In this document: in pieces, positions 9,635-19,559 of the stretch | Position numbering within the stretch: the first letter of the stretch is position 1 | Layout: every line of letters begins with the position of its first letter | Assembly: GCF_004791165.1 (NCBI RefSeq) | Contig: NZ_SRUZ01000002.1 | Location: 310,001 to 374,000, forward strand | Direction: 5' to 3' | From: Mesorhizobium sp. M8A.F.Ca.ET.218.01.1.1 | GTDB lineage: Bacteria > Pseudomonadota > Alphaproteobacteria > Rhizobiales > Rhizobiaceae | Length of the DNA: 64,000 nucleotides | Position numbers and translations under genes: made by a program | The notes under the pieces: model-generated | What the model was told of the DNA's origin: nothing | Seen by the model: only the letters and a program-made list of their open reading frames with translations | The model's database searches: none

Positions 9635-10984
9635 ATGCAATCGGAAATAGCTGTCAAACTCAGCGAGAACGTCCCACGCTACACCAGCTATCCGACGGCG
9701 CCGCATTTCCATTCGGGGATCGATGCTGCCATTTACCGTGGCTGGTTGGAGACGCTGGAAAGCGGCGACGAAATCTCGCTGTACCTGCACATTCCTTACT
9801 GCGACAAGCTCTGCTGGTTCTGCGCCTGCCACACCAAGCAGACGCACCAATATGAGCCGGTGGCCGCTTATCTGCGCTCGCTGAATGCCGAAATCGTCAC
9901 GATTGCCGGTCTGCTGAGCGGCAAGGCACATGTCCGTGCAATCCACTTCGGTGGCGGTTCGCCAACTATTCTGAGGCCCGATGATATGGTTGCTCTTGGA
10001 GCGGCCTTGCGGGACAGCTTCGACTTTCTCCCGGATGCTACGGTCAGCATCGAAATCGAAACCAACGACATGGACAAGGCGCGCCTTGATGCACTTGCTC
10101 AAATCGGCGTAACCCGGGCGAGCCTCGGCGTGCAGGATTTCGATCCGCAAGTGCAAAAAGCAATTAATCGTGAGCAGAGTTTTTTGCAGACCAAGGCAGT
10201 CGTCGACGGGGTTCGTTCGCGGGGCGTCGAATCGGTCAATCTGGACCTGCTCTACGGGCTCCCGAATCAGACACGCGAGACGATCTGTTCCACGGTGGCG
10301 CAGGCACTGACCTTGGAGCCAGACCGGATGGCCCTGTTCGGCTACGCACATGTGCCCTGGTTCAAGAAGCATCAGACGATGATCGACGAGGCATGGCTGC
10401 CGAGTCCCACTGAGCGTTTCGCCCAATCTCAACTCGCGGCGCGGGCAATTGTCGCCAAGGGATATGAGGCAATAGGACTCGATCATTTCGCGAAGCCCGA
10501 CGATGCGCTGGCCATAGCGGCCCGCGCAGGGGTTTTGCATCGCAATTTTCAGGGCTACACTGAGGATCGCTGCCCGACACTGATCGGACTTGGCCCTTCG
10601 TCCATCGGTCGTTTTCGCCAAGGCTACGTGCAAAACATGGCTTCGACTGCCGGGTACGGGCGCATGGTTGCGGATGGCGGGTTGGCTGCCGTCCGCGGCG
10701 TTGCCCTTTCCGACGACGATCGCGTCCGTGGCTGGATCATCGAGCGGCTGATGTGTGATTTTGCCTTCTCGGCAGTCGATCTGGTGGAGCGGTTCGGCAA
10801 AGCCGGCGAGCAGCTCCTTCATCGCTCGAGGTCCATCGCACTCCACGATCCTGCCCGAGCGCTTGAATTCGATGGTGACAGTTTCCTCGTACGGACTGAA
10901 AGTCGCCCCTTCATTCGAACCATCGCGGCCAAGTTCGATACATATTTCAAAGGGGGAACGGCGAGGCACTCGGTGGCGGTCTGA
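9635..10984 (+). CDS. hemN: HemN, oxygen-independent coproporphyrinogen III oxidase
   Basis: Radical SAM enzyme of haem synthesis that decarboxylates coproporphyrinogen III without O2, 449 residues. The N-terminal family phrase VPRYTSYPTAPHF is followed by the cluster-binding motif C-X3-C-X2-C in YCDKLCWFCACH near residue 60, then the HFGGGSPT glycine-rich loop. I start at the ATG at 9635. An upstream in-frame TTG at 9551 would put the FNR box inside the gene and adds residues not typical of the family. Supplies haem when oxygen is low, in step with fixNOQP. Confidence 0.95.
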   Translation: MQSEIAVKLSENVPRYTSYPTAPHFHSGIDAAIYRGWLETLESGDEISLYLHIPYCDKLCWFCACHTKQTHQYEPVAAYLRSLNAEIVTIAGLLSGKAHVRAIHFGGGSPTILRPDDMVALGAALRDSFDFLPDATVSIEIETNDMDKARLDALAQIGVTRASLGVQDFDPQVQKAINREQSFLQTKAVVDGVRSRGVESVNLDLLYGLPNQTRETICSTVAQALTLEPDRMALFGYAHVPWFKKHQTMIDEAWLPSPTERFAQSQLAARAIVAKGYEAIGLDHFAKPDDALAIAARAGVLHRNFQGYTEDRCPTLIGLGPSSIGRFRQGYVQNMASTAGYGRMVADGGLAAVRGVALSDDDRVRGWIIERLMCDFAFSAVDLVERFGKAGEQLLHRSRSIALHDPARALEFDGDSFLVRTESRPFIRTIAAKFDTYFKGGTARHSVAV

Positions 10985-11219
10985 GCAAAGCACAGTGCGC
11001 TCGCCGTTTGGTCGATCGGCGAACCAGCTGCGTTCGTTTTGACCGCTCATAGGCGACTACCGCATCAAATCGAAAATGCAAACTTAGGCTGTTGCGCGGT
11101 ATCTCCTTCCACATCCTCTCTTGCGCATACCTACATTCCAAGGGGTTTGATCCTATGCTTCGCGAGGAGCAGGTAGGTCGCGACAGCTAGGCAATGTTCC
11201 AGCTGCCCTAGCGGAGGAG

Positions 11220-11462
11220 TCACGATTTTCCGGCAAGCTCCGTCGGCAGACGTTCTTTTCTGGCCCTGGCAAAGGCTCGGTCGCCTTCCAGAAACGCCGC
11301 CAGCATGAAAGGGATGAGTTCTGCCACGGTTTCAGACTGACCATAGGTCTGACGGTAAAGTGCAGCATACTCCTTGAGTGTTTGGCTCAGCTCCGCGCTG
11401 ACGGTAATGGTGATCTTCGAAGCTGTTCGGTCCGGAAGTTTTCCAAGTTTCAGGTCAGCCAT
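11220..11462 (-). CDS. DUF2274 family protein of the trb cluster
   Basis: An 80-residue protein with LKLGKLPDRTASKITITVSA near the start, resembling DUF2274 proteins that regularly follow trbI in alphaproteobacterial conjugation clusters. The body is helical and charged, with no membrane segment. Molecular function is not known. It begins 12 bases after trbI and closes the trb operon. Confidence 0.7.
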   Translation of the reverse strand: MADLKLGKLPDRTASKITITVSAELSQTLKEYAALYRQTYGQSETVAELIPFMLAAFLEGDRAFARARKERLPTELAGKS

Positions 11463-11474
11463 GATAACTCCTGC

Positions 11475-12689
11475 TCAACTGGCGTATGGCCGCAGCACGA
11501 TGTCCTTGTGCACGATGACGCGCAGTGGCCAACCTGGGCGGACGACGATGGTGGGCTGGATATTGAGGTTTTTTTCGGTGATGCGCTGGCCGGCTCGACT
11601 GGCGTTCTGCTGGGCTGATTCCCGGATCGCCTTGACCAGATCGCTCTCGTTTTCGCCGAGGCTGAATTCTGTGCCGACACCGAGCAATGTGGCAAGCGCC
11701 ACTCCCTTGATCATCTGCCAAGTGTGGAAATCGACTTTGTCTTCCAGCCCTGCGTAGCCGGCGGTGTCGCTCGCGGGCAGATTGTCGATTTCGGCCGACG
11801 AGCCGTCGGGCAGCAGAATGCGCTGCCAGACCAGCAGCGCTCGCTTTTGCCCGAACGCGACGACGCTGTCGTAGACGCCGATAAGACGTGAGCCCTGCGG
11901 AATCAGCAATATGTTGCCCGTGACCGTGTCGTGCACATTTTCGGTGACTTGCGCGACGACAAGGCCCGGCAAATCGGAATTGATGCCGGTGATCAGGCTG
12001 GCGGCAATCACGCTGCCAGCCATCAGTTGATATGGCGAGATCGGCGTCTGAAGCGCATGCGGATTGTAGATCCCGCCAGTGCTCCGCTGGCTGAGAAAAT
12101 CAAGCTTTCGCTGCTGATTGTTCTGGTCGCCTTCCGCCGCCGCCACCGAGGCTGACGCGCGTCCTGCTTCGGATTGGGGAAGCGCCTCAAATGGATGCTG
12201 AGCAGTTTGCACGCTCTCTCCGACATCTGTCTGTTGAGCTCGATTTTCGACGCGGAAAAGCACCCGCGATTCACGCGCTTCGATCGCCTGCTGCGCTAGA
12301 CGCTGCTCCTCGGCCGAGATGTCTTGGCCCGGCACGATGCCGAGCTGGCGCTGCCGCTCGAGGATGGGGCGGCCGAGGTCGCCCGGCAAAGGTAGCCCAA
12401 GGACGGGAGGCTTTGGCTTCATGCCGGAATAGTCATGGGGAAGCGTATCGAGTCCCTCGGCGGTTGGTTTGCGCTCAGTGTTGTAGAGATCTTCCGCCTG
12501 ATCCCTGATGCGAAGGGCCGGCCCCTGGAGGGCGATCATGGTAACGCCGAAGACAGCGCCGGATCCGAGCGCTGCGATAGCGATGATCACACCGCGCCTG
12601 AACCGCACCACGCGGCGGGGAGAGGCCCGAAGCTGCAGTTCCTCGGGATCCAGTTTCGGCGGGATGCCAGAGCGGGAATTTTCGATCAT
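11475..12689 (-). CDS. trbI: TrbI, VirB10-like conjugation channel protein
   Basis: Scaffold of the type IV secretion channel spanning inner membrane to outer-membrane core, 404 residues. A cytoplasmic N-terminus with a basic patch (RRVVRFRRG) precedes one membrane helix (about residues 30-52) and a proline- and glutamine-rich periplasmic spacer. The VirB10 beta-barrel domain carries PYQLMAGSVIAASLITGINS and LIPQGSRLIGVYDS. The start overlaps trbG by four bases. Confidence 0.95.
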   Translation of the reverse strand: MIENSRSGIPPKLDPEELQLRASPRRVVRFRRGVIIAIAALGSGAVFGVTMIALQGPALRIRDQAEDLYNTERKPTAEGLDTLPHDYSGMKPKPPVLGLPLPGDLGRPILERQRQLGIVPGQDISAEEQRLAQQAIEARESRVLFRVENRAQQTDVGESVQTAQHPFEALPQSEAGRASASVAAAEGDQNNQQRKLDFLSQRSTGGIYNPHALQTPISPYQLMAGSVIAASLITGINSDLPGLVVAQVTENVHDTVTGNILLIPQGSRLIGVYDSVVAFGQKRALLVWQRILLPDGSSAEIDNLPASDTAGYAGLEDKVDFHTWQMIKGVALATLLGVGTEFSLGENESDLVKAIRESAQQNASRAGQRITEKNLNIQPTIVVRPGWPLRVIVHKDIVLRPYAS

Positions 12690-13723
12690 GAGCCCTCACC
12701 TCGCCGGCTGCCGCGAAAGAGCGAGATCCGCCGTTGCGGTTGCCTGCCGTCAATCCTGCTGATGCGGATCACCTGCTGCCGCTTGGTGCCGAGGCGAAGT
12801 TCGGCCGCGGCGAAGAGCCGATCGACGATGTAATAGTTGCCGCGCACGCGATAGTTGACGAGCTCGCTGCTCCCATCTGCGCCGACGATGAAGAGTGGTG
12901 GCGCCTCGCCCTGATCTATGCGACGAGGGAACTCAATATAGACCTTGCTGCCGTCGTCGAAGGCTCGCGTCGGTCTCCAGGGCGGTGTGTCGCCACTGAT
13001 TGAGTAGCGAAAGCGAAGGTTTTCGAGCGCGATGTTCGACGCGACCGGTGTAACTGCCTCGGCTTGAGCATTGCGCTGGCGAAGCGCGATGATCTGGTCT
13101 TGGCTGTAGGTCCAGGAGATTGCCGCCATTGCGGTCTTCTCGGTGCTTTGAAGCTGCAAATGATAGGTCCGCCGGTCCGTCGTAATGACGACATTGGTGG
13201 CAAGACCCGGCGCGAAGGGTTTTACCAGAACATGGGTGCGCTGATTGTCACCGGTGCCGCTTGCGGTATCGCCAATGACCCAGCGCACGGTGTCGCCAGC
13301 CGACACGGCGGTTAGTTTCTCGCCCGGCTGCAGAGCGATGTCGGTCACGCGCTCCGGCGCGGCATAGAGTTGATAAAGCGCGCCATCGGTGAAGGGGTAG
13401 ACTTGCACTGCATTAACATACCCGTACTTGGTGGGTTGCTGGGTCGCGGCTTTGTTGGCATCAGCGACGCGTTCTTCAGGAGGGCGCTTGTCCTCGGCCT
13501 TGCCGGGCTCGGGCTGCATTTGGCCAGGCAGCGGCAGTGGTTTTGGCACCTCGACAATTCTAATCGGCCTCTCCGGCGCTTTTTCGATCGCGGCCGGTTT
13601 GAAGTCGGCAGCGTCATAGGAAATCTCAGGCGGCGGCACCTTCTTCGATGCACAAGCGGAAACGACCGCTGCCGACACCGATAGGATCAGCACGGCACGA
13701 ATCGGTGACATTTTACCTTTCAT
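12686..13723 (-). CDS. trbG: TrbG, VirB9-like conjugation channel protein
   Basis: VirB9-family outer-membrane-core component, 345 residues. A lipoprotein-type signal ends in VVSAC near residue 21, followed by a proline-rich linker and the VirB9 beta domains (for example PGLATNVVITTDRRTYHLQL). I use the ATG at 13723, which overlaps the end of trbF by 11 bases; an ATG 12 bases later is also possible. A longer in-frame start would intrude further into trbF without family support. Confidence 0.92.
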   Translation of the reverse strand: MKGKMSPIRAVLILSVSAAVVSACASKKVPPPEISYDAADFKPAAIEKAPERPIRIVEVPKPLPLPGQMQPEPGKAEDKRPPEERVADANKAATQQPTKYGYVNAVQVYPFTDGALYQLYAAPERVTDIALQPGEKLTAVSAGDTVRWVIGDTASGTGDNQRTHVLVKPFAPGLATNVVITTDRRTYHLQLQSTEKTAMAAISWTYSQDQIIALRQRNAQAEAVTPVASNIALENLRFRYSISGDTPPWRPTRAFDDGSKVYIEFPRRIDQGEAPPLFIVGADGSSELVNYRVRGNYYIVDRLFAAAELRLGTKRQQVIRISRIDGRQPQRRISLFRGSRRGEGS

Positions 13724-14444
13724 TGGTGGACTCCGTCGGAGAAAGGGGGGCTGGGACGGCGCTGTCGAGCTCGCGTGACCAGTCAATGGCATTGATGAAG
13801 ACGCCGAGCGGATTCTTGCGCAGCTGATCCGTATTGCTTGGCGAGCGGATCACGATCGTGAGGATCGCAGTCCAGCGCATCGTGCTGGCAAGGCTTCCGC
13901 GCTCAAACACCTGCTCGGTCCATTTGACCTGGAATGAACTTTCGGAGGCTCTGACCACGCTGGTGACCTGTACCGAAACACTGCGCGTTCCGATCTGACC
14001 GAAGGGGTCGTTCGCCTTGGCGTATTCGTTGAGGAAGAGCGCTGCGCGATCGCTAGCAAAGTCGTACGCTGCCAACCAGTTCTGCCGAACCAAAACCGGA
14101 TCGGTGGAAACGGAACGGACATTCTGGATGAAGCGGCCGAGATGCCAGGCGATCTGAGCATCCGAGGGCTCATAATTCCGGACCGCCGGCGCGACGGCGC
14201 GCGTCTCGCCGAAGCCATCGACCTCGACGACATAAGGCACGACACGGCTTTGCATCGACTGCCATACGAGTCCGCCGGAAAGCCCGGTCGCCAAGGCCAG
14301 GCAGCCAAGGGCCATGATCCGCCAGTTCCTGGCCTGCAGTCGAGATGAGCCGATGCGCTCGTCCCACAGTTGGGCGGCTTTTTGATACGGCGTGACCGGT
14401 TCGGGTGTTTTGCCGTAACGGTGCACGGGTCGCTTGAAGAGCAT
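13713..14444 (-). CDS. trbF: TrbF, VirB8-like conjugation protein
   Basis: Inner-membrane assembly factor of the type IV secretion system, 243 residues: a cytoplasmic N-terminus (TPYQKAAQLWDERIGSS), one helix (about residues 42-63) and a periplasmic VirB8/NTF2-like domain containing VKWTEQVFERGS. Directly abuts trbL upstream and overlaps trbG downstream. Confidence 0.93.
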   Translation of the reverse strand: MLFKRPVHRYGKTPEPVTPYQKAAQLWDERIGSSRLQARNWRIMALGCLALATGLSGGLVWQSMQSRVVPYVVEVDGFGETRAVAPAVRNYEPSDAQIAWHLGRFIQNVRSVSTDPVLVRQNWLAAYDFASDRAALFLNEYAKANDPFGQIGTRSVSVQVTSVVRASESSFQVKWTEQVFERGSLASTMRWTAILTIVIRSPSNTDQLRKNPLGVFINAIDWSRELDSAVPAPLSPTESTNER

Positions 14445-15767
14445 CTAGTCATCCTTGTCGTTGAGAGAGGGGTTGGCGCTGCCTCCCGGCCGGTCTCCGT
14501 CTCGGACAGCTTGCATGGCAGCGTGGCGATTTGCCCGGGCGGTCTGTTCAGAACGTAGGCGCCTTGCCCACGTCGGCGCCGAAACAGTGGCCGAACCGGC
14601 AGAGCGTTCGGTCATTGACGCTGTCGGCGCGCCGCCGGTCGCGGTCCACGCGGCATCGCGCCCGGCATCGGCGTTGCGCCCAACACTTGCAGTGGCGGAT
14701 CGCGCTATGCGTATAGCGGCGCCGCCAGCTGCACTGGTTACACCATGCATTCCAGCAGCCACACCGGAGAGGCCAGCGTCGGGCGAGGTTGCGCGCCCGA
14801 TCTGCCATGACGTGGAAGCAGCCGATCCCATTGTTGTGCCGGCTCGGATGGCGGCGAGACCGCCGCTGGTTGCCATACGCGCGCCAGCAAATGCTGTGCC
14901 TCCAGCAACGAGTGATACACCCGCTGCCGCCGCGGTCGTGCCGAGGGCGGCGCCCGCCCCAAGCTGCGGTGCGCCTGAGACAAGACCCGACGCGATCCCC
15001 GGCCCAAAAATGCCAAGGCCAAGCAGTGCCAGTGCGCCCAGTACCTGGGACATGGCACCGGCAAGATCCGGCTCCTTGCCTTGCAATGCGGAAGCGAACT
15101 CCCCGAAGAGCGTGGAGCCGATACCGACAATGACGGCGAGCACCATCACCTTGATGCCTGACGAGATAACATGGCCGAGCACGCGTTCGGCCAGGAACGC
15201 TGAACGGTTCCAAAGTGCGAATGGAACCAAAACAAAACCTGCCAGCGTGGTGAGCTTGAACTCTAGGATGGTGATGAAAAGCTGGATGGAAAGGATGAAG
15301 AAGGCGATGATAACCAGGAACCAGGCCATCAGCAGCACGAAGATGGTCAGTGCGTTGCCGAAGATTTCCGGGAAGCCCAGGAGCTGACTGGCTTGGTCAA
15401 GCATTGGCCAAGCACCTTCGAAACCGGTCGCGGCAATGCGGCCCGGGCGCAAGAGATTGTCTGCCGACAGATTGCCGGCCGACGCCTTAATCCCGAGACC
15501 GGCAAAAGAACGATAAACGATATCGGCGAGGTTCTTGAAATTGTTCAGAATGAAGGCGAAGACGCCAACATAGAGCACCTTGCGGACAAGCCGGCCGAGA
15601 ACGCTGGTTTCGTCGCCGAGCGCCCACGCCAGGCCGGCAAGTGTGATGTCAATGCCGATCAGAATGGTAGTGAGGAAGGCGAGGTCGCCCGATAGCAGAC
15701 CGAACCCGCTGTCGATGTAGCGGATGAAGGTCTCCATGAAGCGATCGATGACGCCAAGGTCGTTCAT
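14445..15767 (-). CDS. trbL: TrbL, VirB6-like polytopic conjugation protein
   Basis: Inner-membrane channel component of 440 residues. The N-terminal part has five to six hydrophobic segments, and a hydrophobic glycine- and alanine-rich stretch follows (about residues 230-300). The C-terminal tail, low in complexity and rich in alanine, arginine and serine, ends in SANPSLNDKDD and is typical of TrbL. The next gene trbF starts directly after its stop. Confidence 0.92.
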   Translation of the reverse strand: MNDLGVIDRFMETFIRYIDSGFGLLSGDLAFLTTILIGIDITLAGLAWALGDETSVLGRLVRKVLYVGVFAFILNNFKNLADIVYRSFAGLGIKASAGNLSADNLLRPGRIAATGFEGAWPMLDQASQLLGFPEIFGNALTIFVLLMAWFLVIIAFFILSIQLFITILEFKLTTLAGFVLVPFALWNRSAFLAERVLGHVISSGIKVMVLAVIVGIGSTLFGEFASALQGKEPDLAGAMSQVLGALALLGLGIFGPGIASGLVSGAPQLGAGAALGTTAAAAGVSLVAGGTAFAGARMATSGGLAAIRAGTTMGSAASTSWQIGRATSPDAGLSGVAAGMHGVTSAAGGAAIRIARSATASVGRNADAGRDAAWTATGGAPTASMTERSAGSATVSAPTWARRLRSEQTARANRHAAMQAVRDGDRPGGSANPSLNDKDD

Positions 15768-15800
15768 GCCGCTGCCTTTCTCGTCGTGATGAACTCGTGA

Positions 15801-16526
15801 TTAATTGCCGGGATAAGCCGAGCCGGTACCCAAGAACCGCTTCGTCATCTCGCGGGCGGCTTCGTCTGACTGGGCCTTGCGGGCGGCATCCTCGGCCTCA
15901 GCTCGAAACTGCGTTGCGAGCAGCGTCTGGATCTGCATCTGCTGTTTTGTCGAAAGCGCCATCAGCTGGTTGGTGGCCTGGCTTGCCTGAAGCGCACCGG
16001 CCGCCCCTTGGCTGCGGTTGACGAGATCGGCGAGCAGATCGCCGTCGGCGCGGACGTTCTCGACGATTTGCGACTGGACACCCATGGTCTGGCGGAACGC
16101 CTGCATGGCGGTTTGCCAACGCTCCCGCGCAGCACTCGCCACATCGCTGACTTTGATCGTGGCGTCGTAGCTTTCCGGATATTGGCTGCGCCACTGGTCT
16201 TGAAGCTTGCCCAGATCAAAGCTGAGGCCACTCGCCTGGTCCATCAAGCCGTCGATGCGATGGAGCGAACCGGTGAGTTGGCCAACGGAAGAGAAATCCA
16301 GACGCTGAAGATTGCGCGCCATGTTCTGCAGCATGGTCGCCTGATTCTGCAGCGACTGGATTTGGTTGTTGATCTGCTCCAATGCGCGCGCGGCCGTCAG
16401 CACGTTCTGCGCATAATTGGACGGATCGAACACGATAAGGGCGTACGCGGGCTGCACATAGTCGGCCATAGGCTTGGCGATCAGGGAAACGGTGATCAGG
16501 CCGGAGAGAAGGCGTCGCCGCATCAT
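15801..16526 (-). CDS. trbJ: TrbJ, VirB5-like conjugation protein
   Basis: Secreted VirB5-family pilus-associated protein of 241 residues. A signal sequence (MMRRRLLSGLITVSLIAKP) is followed by the family phrase IVFDPSNYAQNVLTAARALE and long amphipathic helices rich in glutamine. The ATG at 16526 overlaps the trbE stop within ATGATG. Only 33 bases separate it from trbL, so no trbK entry-exclusion gene fits between them. Confidence 0.93.
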   Translation of the reverse strand: MMRRRLLSGLITVSLIAKPMADYVQPAYALIVFDPSNYAQNVLTAARALEQINNQIQSLQNQATMLQNMARNLQRLDFSSVGQLTGSLHRIDGLMDQASGLSFDLGKLQDQWRSQYPESYDATIKVSDVASAARERWQTAMQAFRQTMGVQSQIVENVRADGDLLADLVNRSQGAAGALQASQATNQLMALSTKQQMQIQTLLATQFRAEAEDAARKAQSDEAAREMTKRFLGTGSAYPGN

Positions 16527-18973
16527 GAGAATTGCTCCTTGTCTGGTTGAGGGAATTGCTTGAGAAGTTCGCCGGCCCAATCGAGGCCGCGCGCGATCAG
16601 GAACTGCGAGGCAAAGCTGCCTTGCCCGTCTTCGGACATGATCCTGTCGATCAGAGTCTGCGTGGCCGGATCGGAAGCACCGCAAAGCGCAAGAGCGATG
16701 GGGCCAAGCTCGAGCTCGAACAGACGGTTGCCGCGGCGCGATTGCAGATAATACTGACGCTTCGGCGTGGCGCGGGCGATCAATTCGATCTGCCGCTCGC
16801 TTAAACCGAAGCGCTCGTAGGCTGTGCGCGCCTGGGGTTCCACGGCACGATCATTGGGAAGGAAAATGCGCTGCGGGCAGCTTTCGATGATTGCCGGCGC
16901 TATGCCAGAGCCCGCGATATCAGCCAGCGACTGCGTAGCGAAGACAACCGACACGTTCTTCTTTCGCAGCACCTTCAGCCATTCGCGGATGCGGGCGGCG
17001 AACAGCGGATTGTCGAGATAGACCCACGCCTCGTCGAGCATGATCAGCGTGGGCCGTCCGTCGAACCGTTCCTCAAGTCGCTGGAACAGATAGGTAAGCA
17101 CCGGCAGCAAAGCGCCTTGGCTGTGCATTAACTCCTCGGTCTCGAAACACTGCACATCCGACAAGGCCAGCCCATCATGATCGGCATCGAGCAGGCGGCC
17201 GAAGGGACCGTCGAGCGTGTAGGGCATCAATGCGGTCTTCAGCGCATTGGATTGAAGCAGGACCGAAAGACCGGTCAGTGTGCGTTCCTGCGCCGGCGCG
17301 GTGGCAAGGCTGGCCAGCGCTGACCAAATAGCCTCCTTCACCTCCGGCGTGACGGTGACGTTCTCGTGGGCAACAAGGCTGGCGATCCATTCGGCCGCCC
17401 AGCTTCGGCTAGCCTGGTCGTTGATGCTGCGCAGTGGCTGAAAGGCAAGGGAACCGTCCGCTCCTAGCGCGTGGTGTTCTCCACCCATGGCAAGTGTTGC
17501 AGCACGGGCCGAATTGCCTTTGTCGAAGACATAAACCTGGGCGCCGGCATAGCGCCTGAACTGCAGAGCAATCAGAGCAAGCAGAACCGACTTGCCGGCG
17601 CCGGTCGGACCAACAACCAGCATGTGGCCGACATCTTCGACGTGGGTGGAAAGCCGAAACGGTGTCGACCCACTGGTCTCGGCAACGAAAAGCGGTGGCG
17701 CTTCGGTTTGGGTGACTTTCGCGAGATGCTCGTTTGTCGCAGGACCGGCCCAAACCGACGACAGCGGCATGAGATGGGCAAGGTTCAATGTATGAACGAG
17801 CGGTTGGCGAACGTTAGCGTAGACATGGCCAGGCAATGAGCCGAGCCAAGCCTCGACCGCATTGACGCCTTCTCGGATCGTGGTGAAGCCGAGCCCATTG
17901 ATGATGCGCTCGACCGCGCGAAGCTTCTCTGCAGCGGCTTGGCGATCCTCGCCCCACACCGTCACGGTGGTGGTGAGATAGCCGAAACTCACATGATCAC
18001 CGCCCAATGCCTGAAGGGCTTCGTCGGCATCGAGCGCCTTGTTGTCGGCATCGTTATCGACAAGCGGGACCGGCTCGTTGGTAATGACCTCGCGTAGGAT
18101 TGCCACGATCGATTTGCGCTTGGCAAACCACTGCCGGCGCAATCGCGTCAGCGTCTTCGTGGCTTCCGTTTTCTCGAGCGGAATGAAGCGCGTCATCCAG
18201 CGATAGGCGAAATCCTGATGATTGAGGGTATCGAGGATTCCGGGCCGGGTGAGGTTCGGAAAGCCGAGGATGGTCAGTGTGCGAAGATGCTGCTCACCCA
18301 GCATCGGCTCCAGGCCACCGGTAAGCGGCGCATCGACCAGGATTGCATCCAGATATATCGGCGTTTCCGGGGCCATGATAGGATGGCGACGAGGCGAAAT
18401 CGTGCCGTGGAGGTAGGTCAACGTCTGAGCATCATCGAGGACGCGTACTTCGGACATGAAACCCGAGAAGAGATCGAGCACGCGGTTGGTCTCGTCACGG
18501 AACCTCGCCAGATCCTGGCGCCAGTCTCTTTCTCCTCGGGAATAATGAGAGTCGACGAGCGCGCTTTCTGCGCGCGCCTGGGCGTCCGGCGGTGGCATAA
18601 ACACCAAGGTCAGATGATAGCGGCTCTCGTAGTGCGCTACCTTCCCCTCGAAAGCAGCGCGGCGTTCTTCGTCGACCAGCCACGACGCGGCGTCAGGAAA
18701 ATGCGAGTTCGGATAGCCCAGCGCTTCTGTGCGCTCGGCCTCAAAGAACAATGCCCAGCCAGAGCCAAGGCGTCTGAGAGCATTGTTCGCCCGGGCGCAA
18801 ATGCCGACGAGTTCAGCCTCCGTCGCACTTTCGAGATCCGGGCCGCGGAACCGCAACGTCCGCTGAAAGCTGCCGTCCTTGTTGAGCACGATGCCGGGCG
18901 CCACCAAGGCAGCCCAGGGTAGATGGTCGGCAAGCCGGTCGGCTTTGCTTCGATATTCCGAAAGGTTCAGCAT
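16523..18973 (-). CDS. trbE: TrbE, VirB4-family ATPase of conjugation
   Basis: Cytoplasmic ATPase of 816 residues that powers pilus assembly and transfer. The N-terminal CagE/VirB4 domain is followed by Walker A (VGPTGAGKS, about residue 445) and Walker B (LIMLDEAWVYLDNP, about residue 645), then the FATQSLADI element. The ATG at 18973 overlaps trbD by seven bases; a longer in-frame reading upstream runs through trbD and is rejected. Confidence 0.96.
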   Translation of the reverse strand: MLNLSEYRSKADRLADHLPWAALVAPGIVLNKDGSFQRTLRFRGPDLESATEAELVGICARANNALRRLGSGWALFFEAERTEALGYPNSHFPDAASWLVDEERRAAFEGKVAHYESRYHLTLVFMPPPDAQARAESALVDSHYSRGERDWRQDLARFRDETNRVLDLFSGFMSEVRVLDDAQTLTYLHGTISPRRHPIMAPETPIYLDAILVDAPLTGGLEPMLGEQHLRTLTILGFPNLTRPGILDTLNHQDFAYRWMTRFIPLEKTEATKTLTRLRRQWFAKRKSIVAILREVITNEPVPLVDNDADNKALDADEALQALGGDHVSFGYLTTTVTVWGEDRQAAAEKLRAVERIINGLGFTTIREGVNAVEAWLGSLPGHVYANVRQPLVHTLNLAHLMPLSSVWAGPATNEHLAKVTQTEAPPLFVAETSGSTPFRLSTHVEDVGHMLVVGPTGAGKSVLLALIALQFRRYAGAQVYVFDKGNSARAATLAMGGEHHALGADGSLAFQPLRSINDQASRSWAAEWIASLVAHENVTVTPEVKEAIWSALASLATAPAQERTLTGLSVLLQSNALKTALMPYTLDGPFGRLLDADHDGLALSDVQCFETEELMHSQGALLPVLTYLFQRLEERFDGRPTLIMLDEAWVYLDNPLFAARIREWLKVLRKKNVSVVFATQSLADIAGSGIAPAIIESCPQRIFLPNDRAVEPQARTAYERFGLSERQIELIARATPKRQYYLQSRRGNRLFELELGPIALALCGASDPATQTLIDRIMSEDGQGSFASQFLIARGLDWAGELLKQFPQPDKEQFS

Positions 18974-19239
18974 GCAAGCCACCCCTTCAGACGTAGGTGG
19001 CGCACAAGCACGCTGGCGAAGTCCGGATCGCGTCTTGCGGCAAACACCGCTAACGAGTGGCCTGCGATCCAAAGCACCAGACCAGCAATCCATTGCTGCA
19101 AGCCGAAGCCAATGGCCGCGGCCACTGTACCGTTGAGGATCGCCACCGCGCGCGGAGCCCCGCCGAGCAGGATCGGCTCGGTCAGCGCCCGGTGGACCGG
19201 TACTGCGAAGCCCTCGATATGCTGCTCCCCGGCGGCCAT
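18967..19239 (-). CDS. trbD: TrbD, VirB3-like conjugation protein
   Basis: Ninety-residue membrane protein with two hydrophobic segments separated by a short turn; it opens with MAAGEQHIEGFAVPVHRALT, the usual VirB3-type N-terminus. Overlaps trbC by four bases (ATGA) and trbE by seven, so it is translated as part of a coupled chain. Confidence 0.92.
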   Translation of the reverse strand: MAAGEQHIEGFAVPVHRALTEPILLGGAPRAVAILNGTVAAAIGFGLQQWIAGLVLWIAGHSLAVFAARRDPDFASVLVRHLRLKGWLAC

Positions 19240-19547
19240 CAGACGAGCGCCCCACCACCGAAGGAGAAGAAGGAGAGGAAGAAGCTCGATGCCGCGAAGG
19301 CGATTGACAGACCGAAGACGATCTGAATCAGGCGCCGAAAACCACCGGCGGTGTCGCCGAAGGCAAGCGTCAGGCCGGTGGTGATAATGATGATCACCGC
19401 AACGATCTTGGCGACCGGTCCCTGCACGGACTCCAGGATCTGCTGCAGCGGCTGCTCCCACGGCATGCCGGAGCCGGCGGCATAAACCGGGGCCGTGTTA
19501 AGAAACGCGAGCGCTGTGGACGAAAGAAAGCGAAGCTTCTTGCGCAT
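19239..19547 (-). CDS. trbC: TrbC, VirB2-like conjugative pilin
   Basis: Pilin precursor of 102 residues. A signal peptide (KKLRFLSSTALAFLNTAPVYA) is followed by two long hydrophobic helices with a glycine-containing turn, as in VirB2 pilins. Overlaps trbD by four bases and lies 12 bases after trbB. Confidence 0.93.
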   Translation of the reverse strand: MRKKLRFLSSTALAFLNTAPVYAAGSGMPWEQPLQQILESVQGPVAKIVAVIIIITTGLTLAFGDTAGGFRRLIQIVFGLSIAFAASSFFLSFFSFGGGALV

Positions 19548-19559
19548 GAGGAAGGCCTT

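Noticed and set aside
9479..11050. 523-codon minus-strand frame opposite hemN
   Set aside because: It is the antisense shadow of the clearly coding hemN and shows no family motif.
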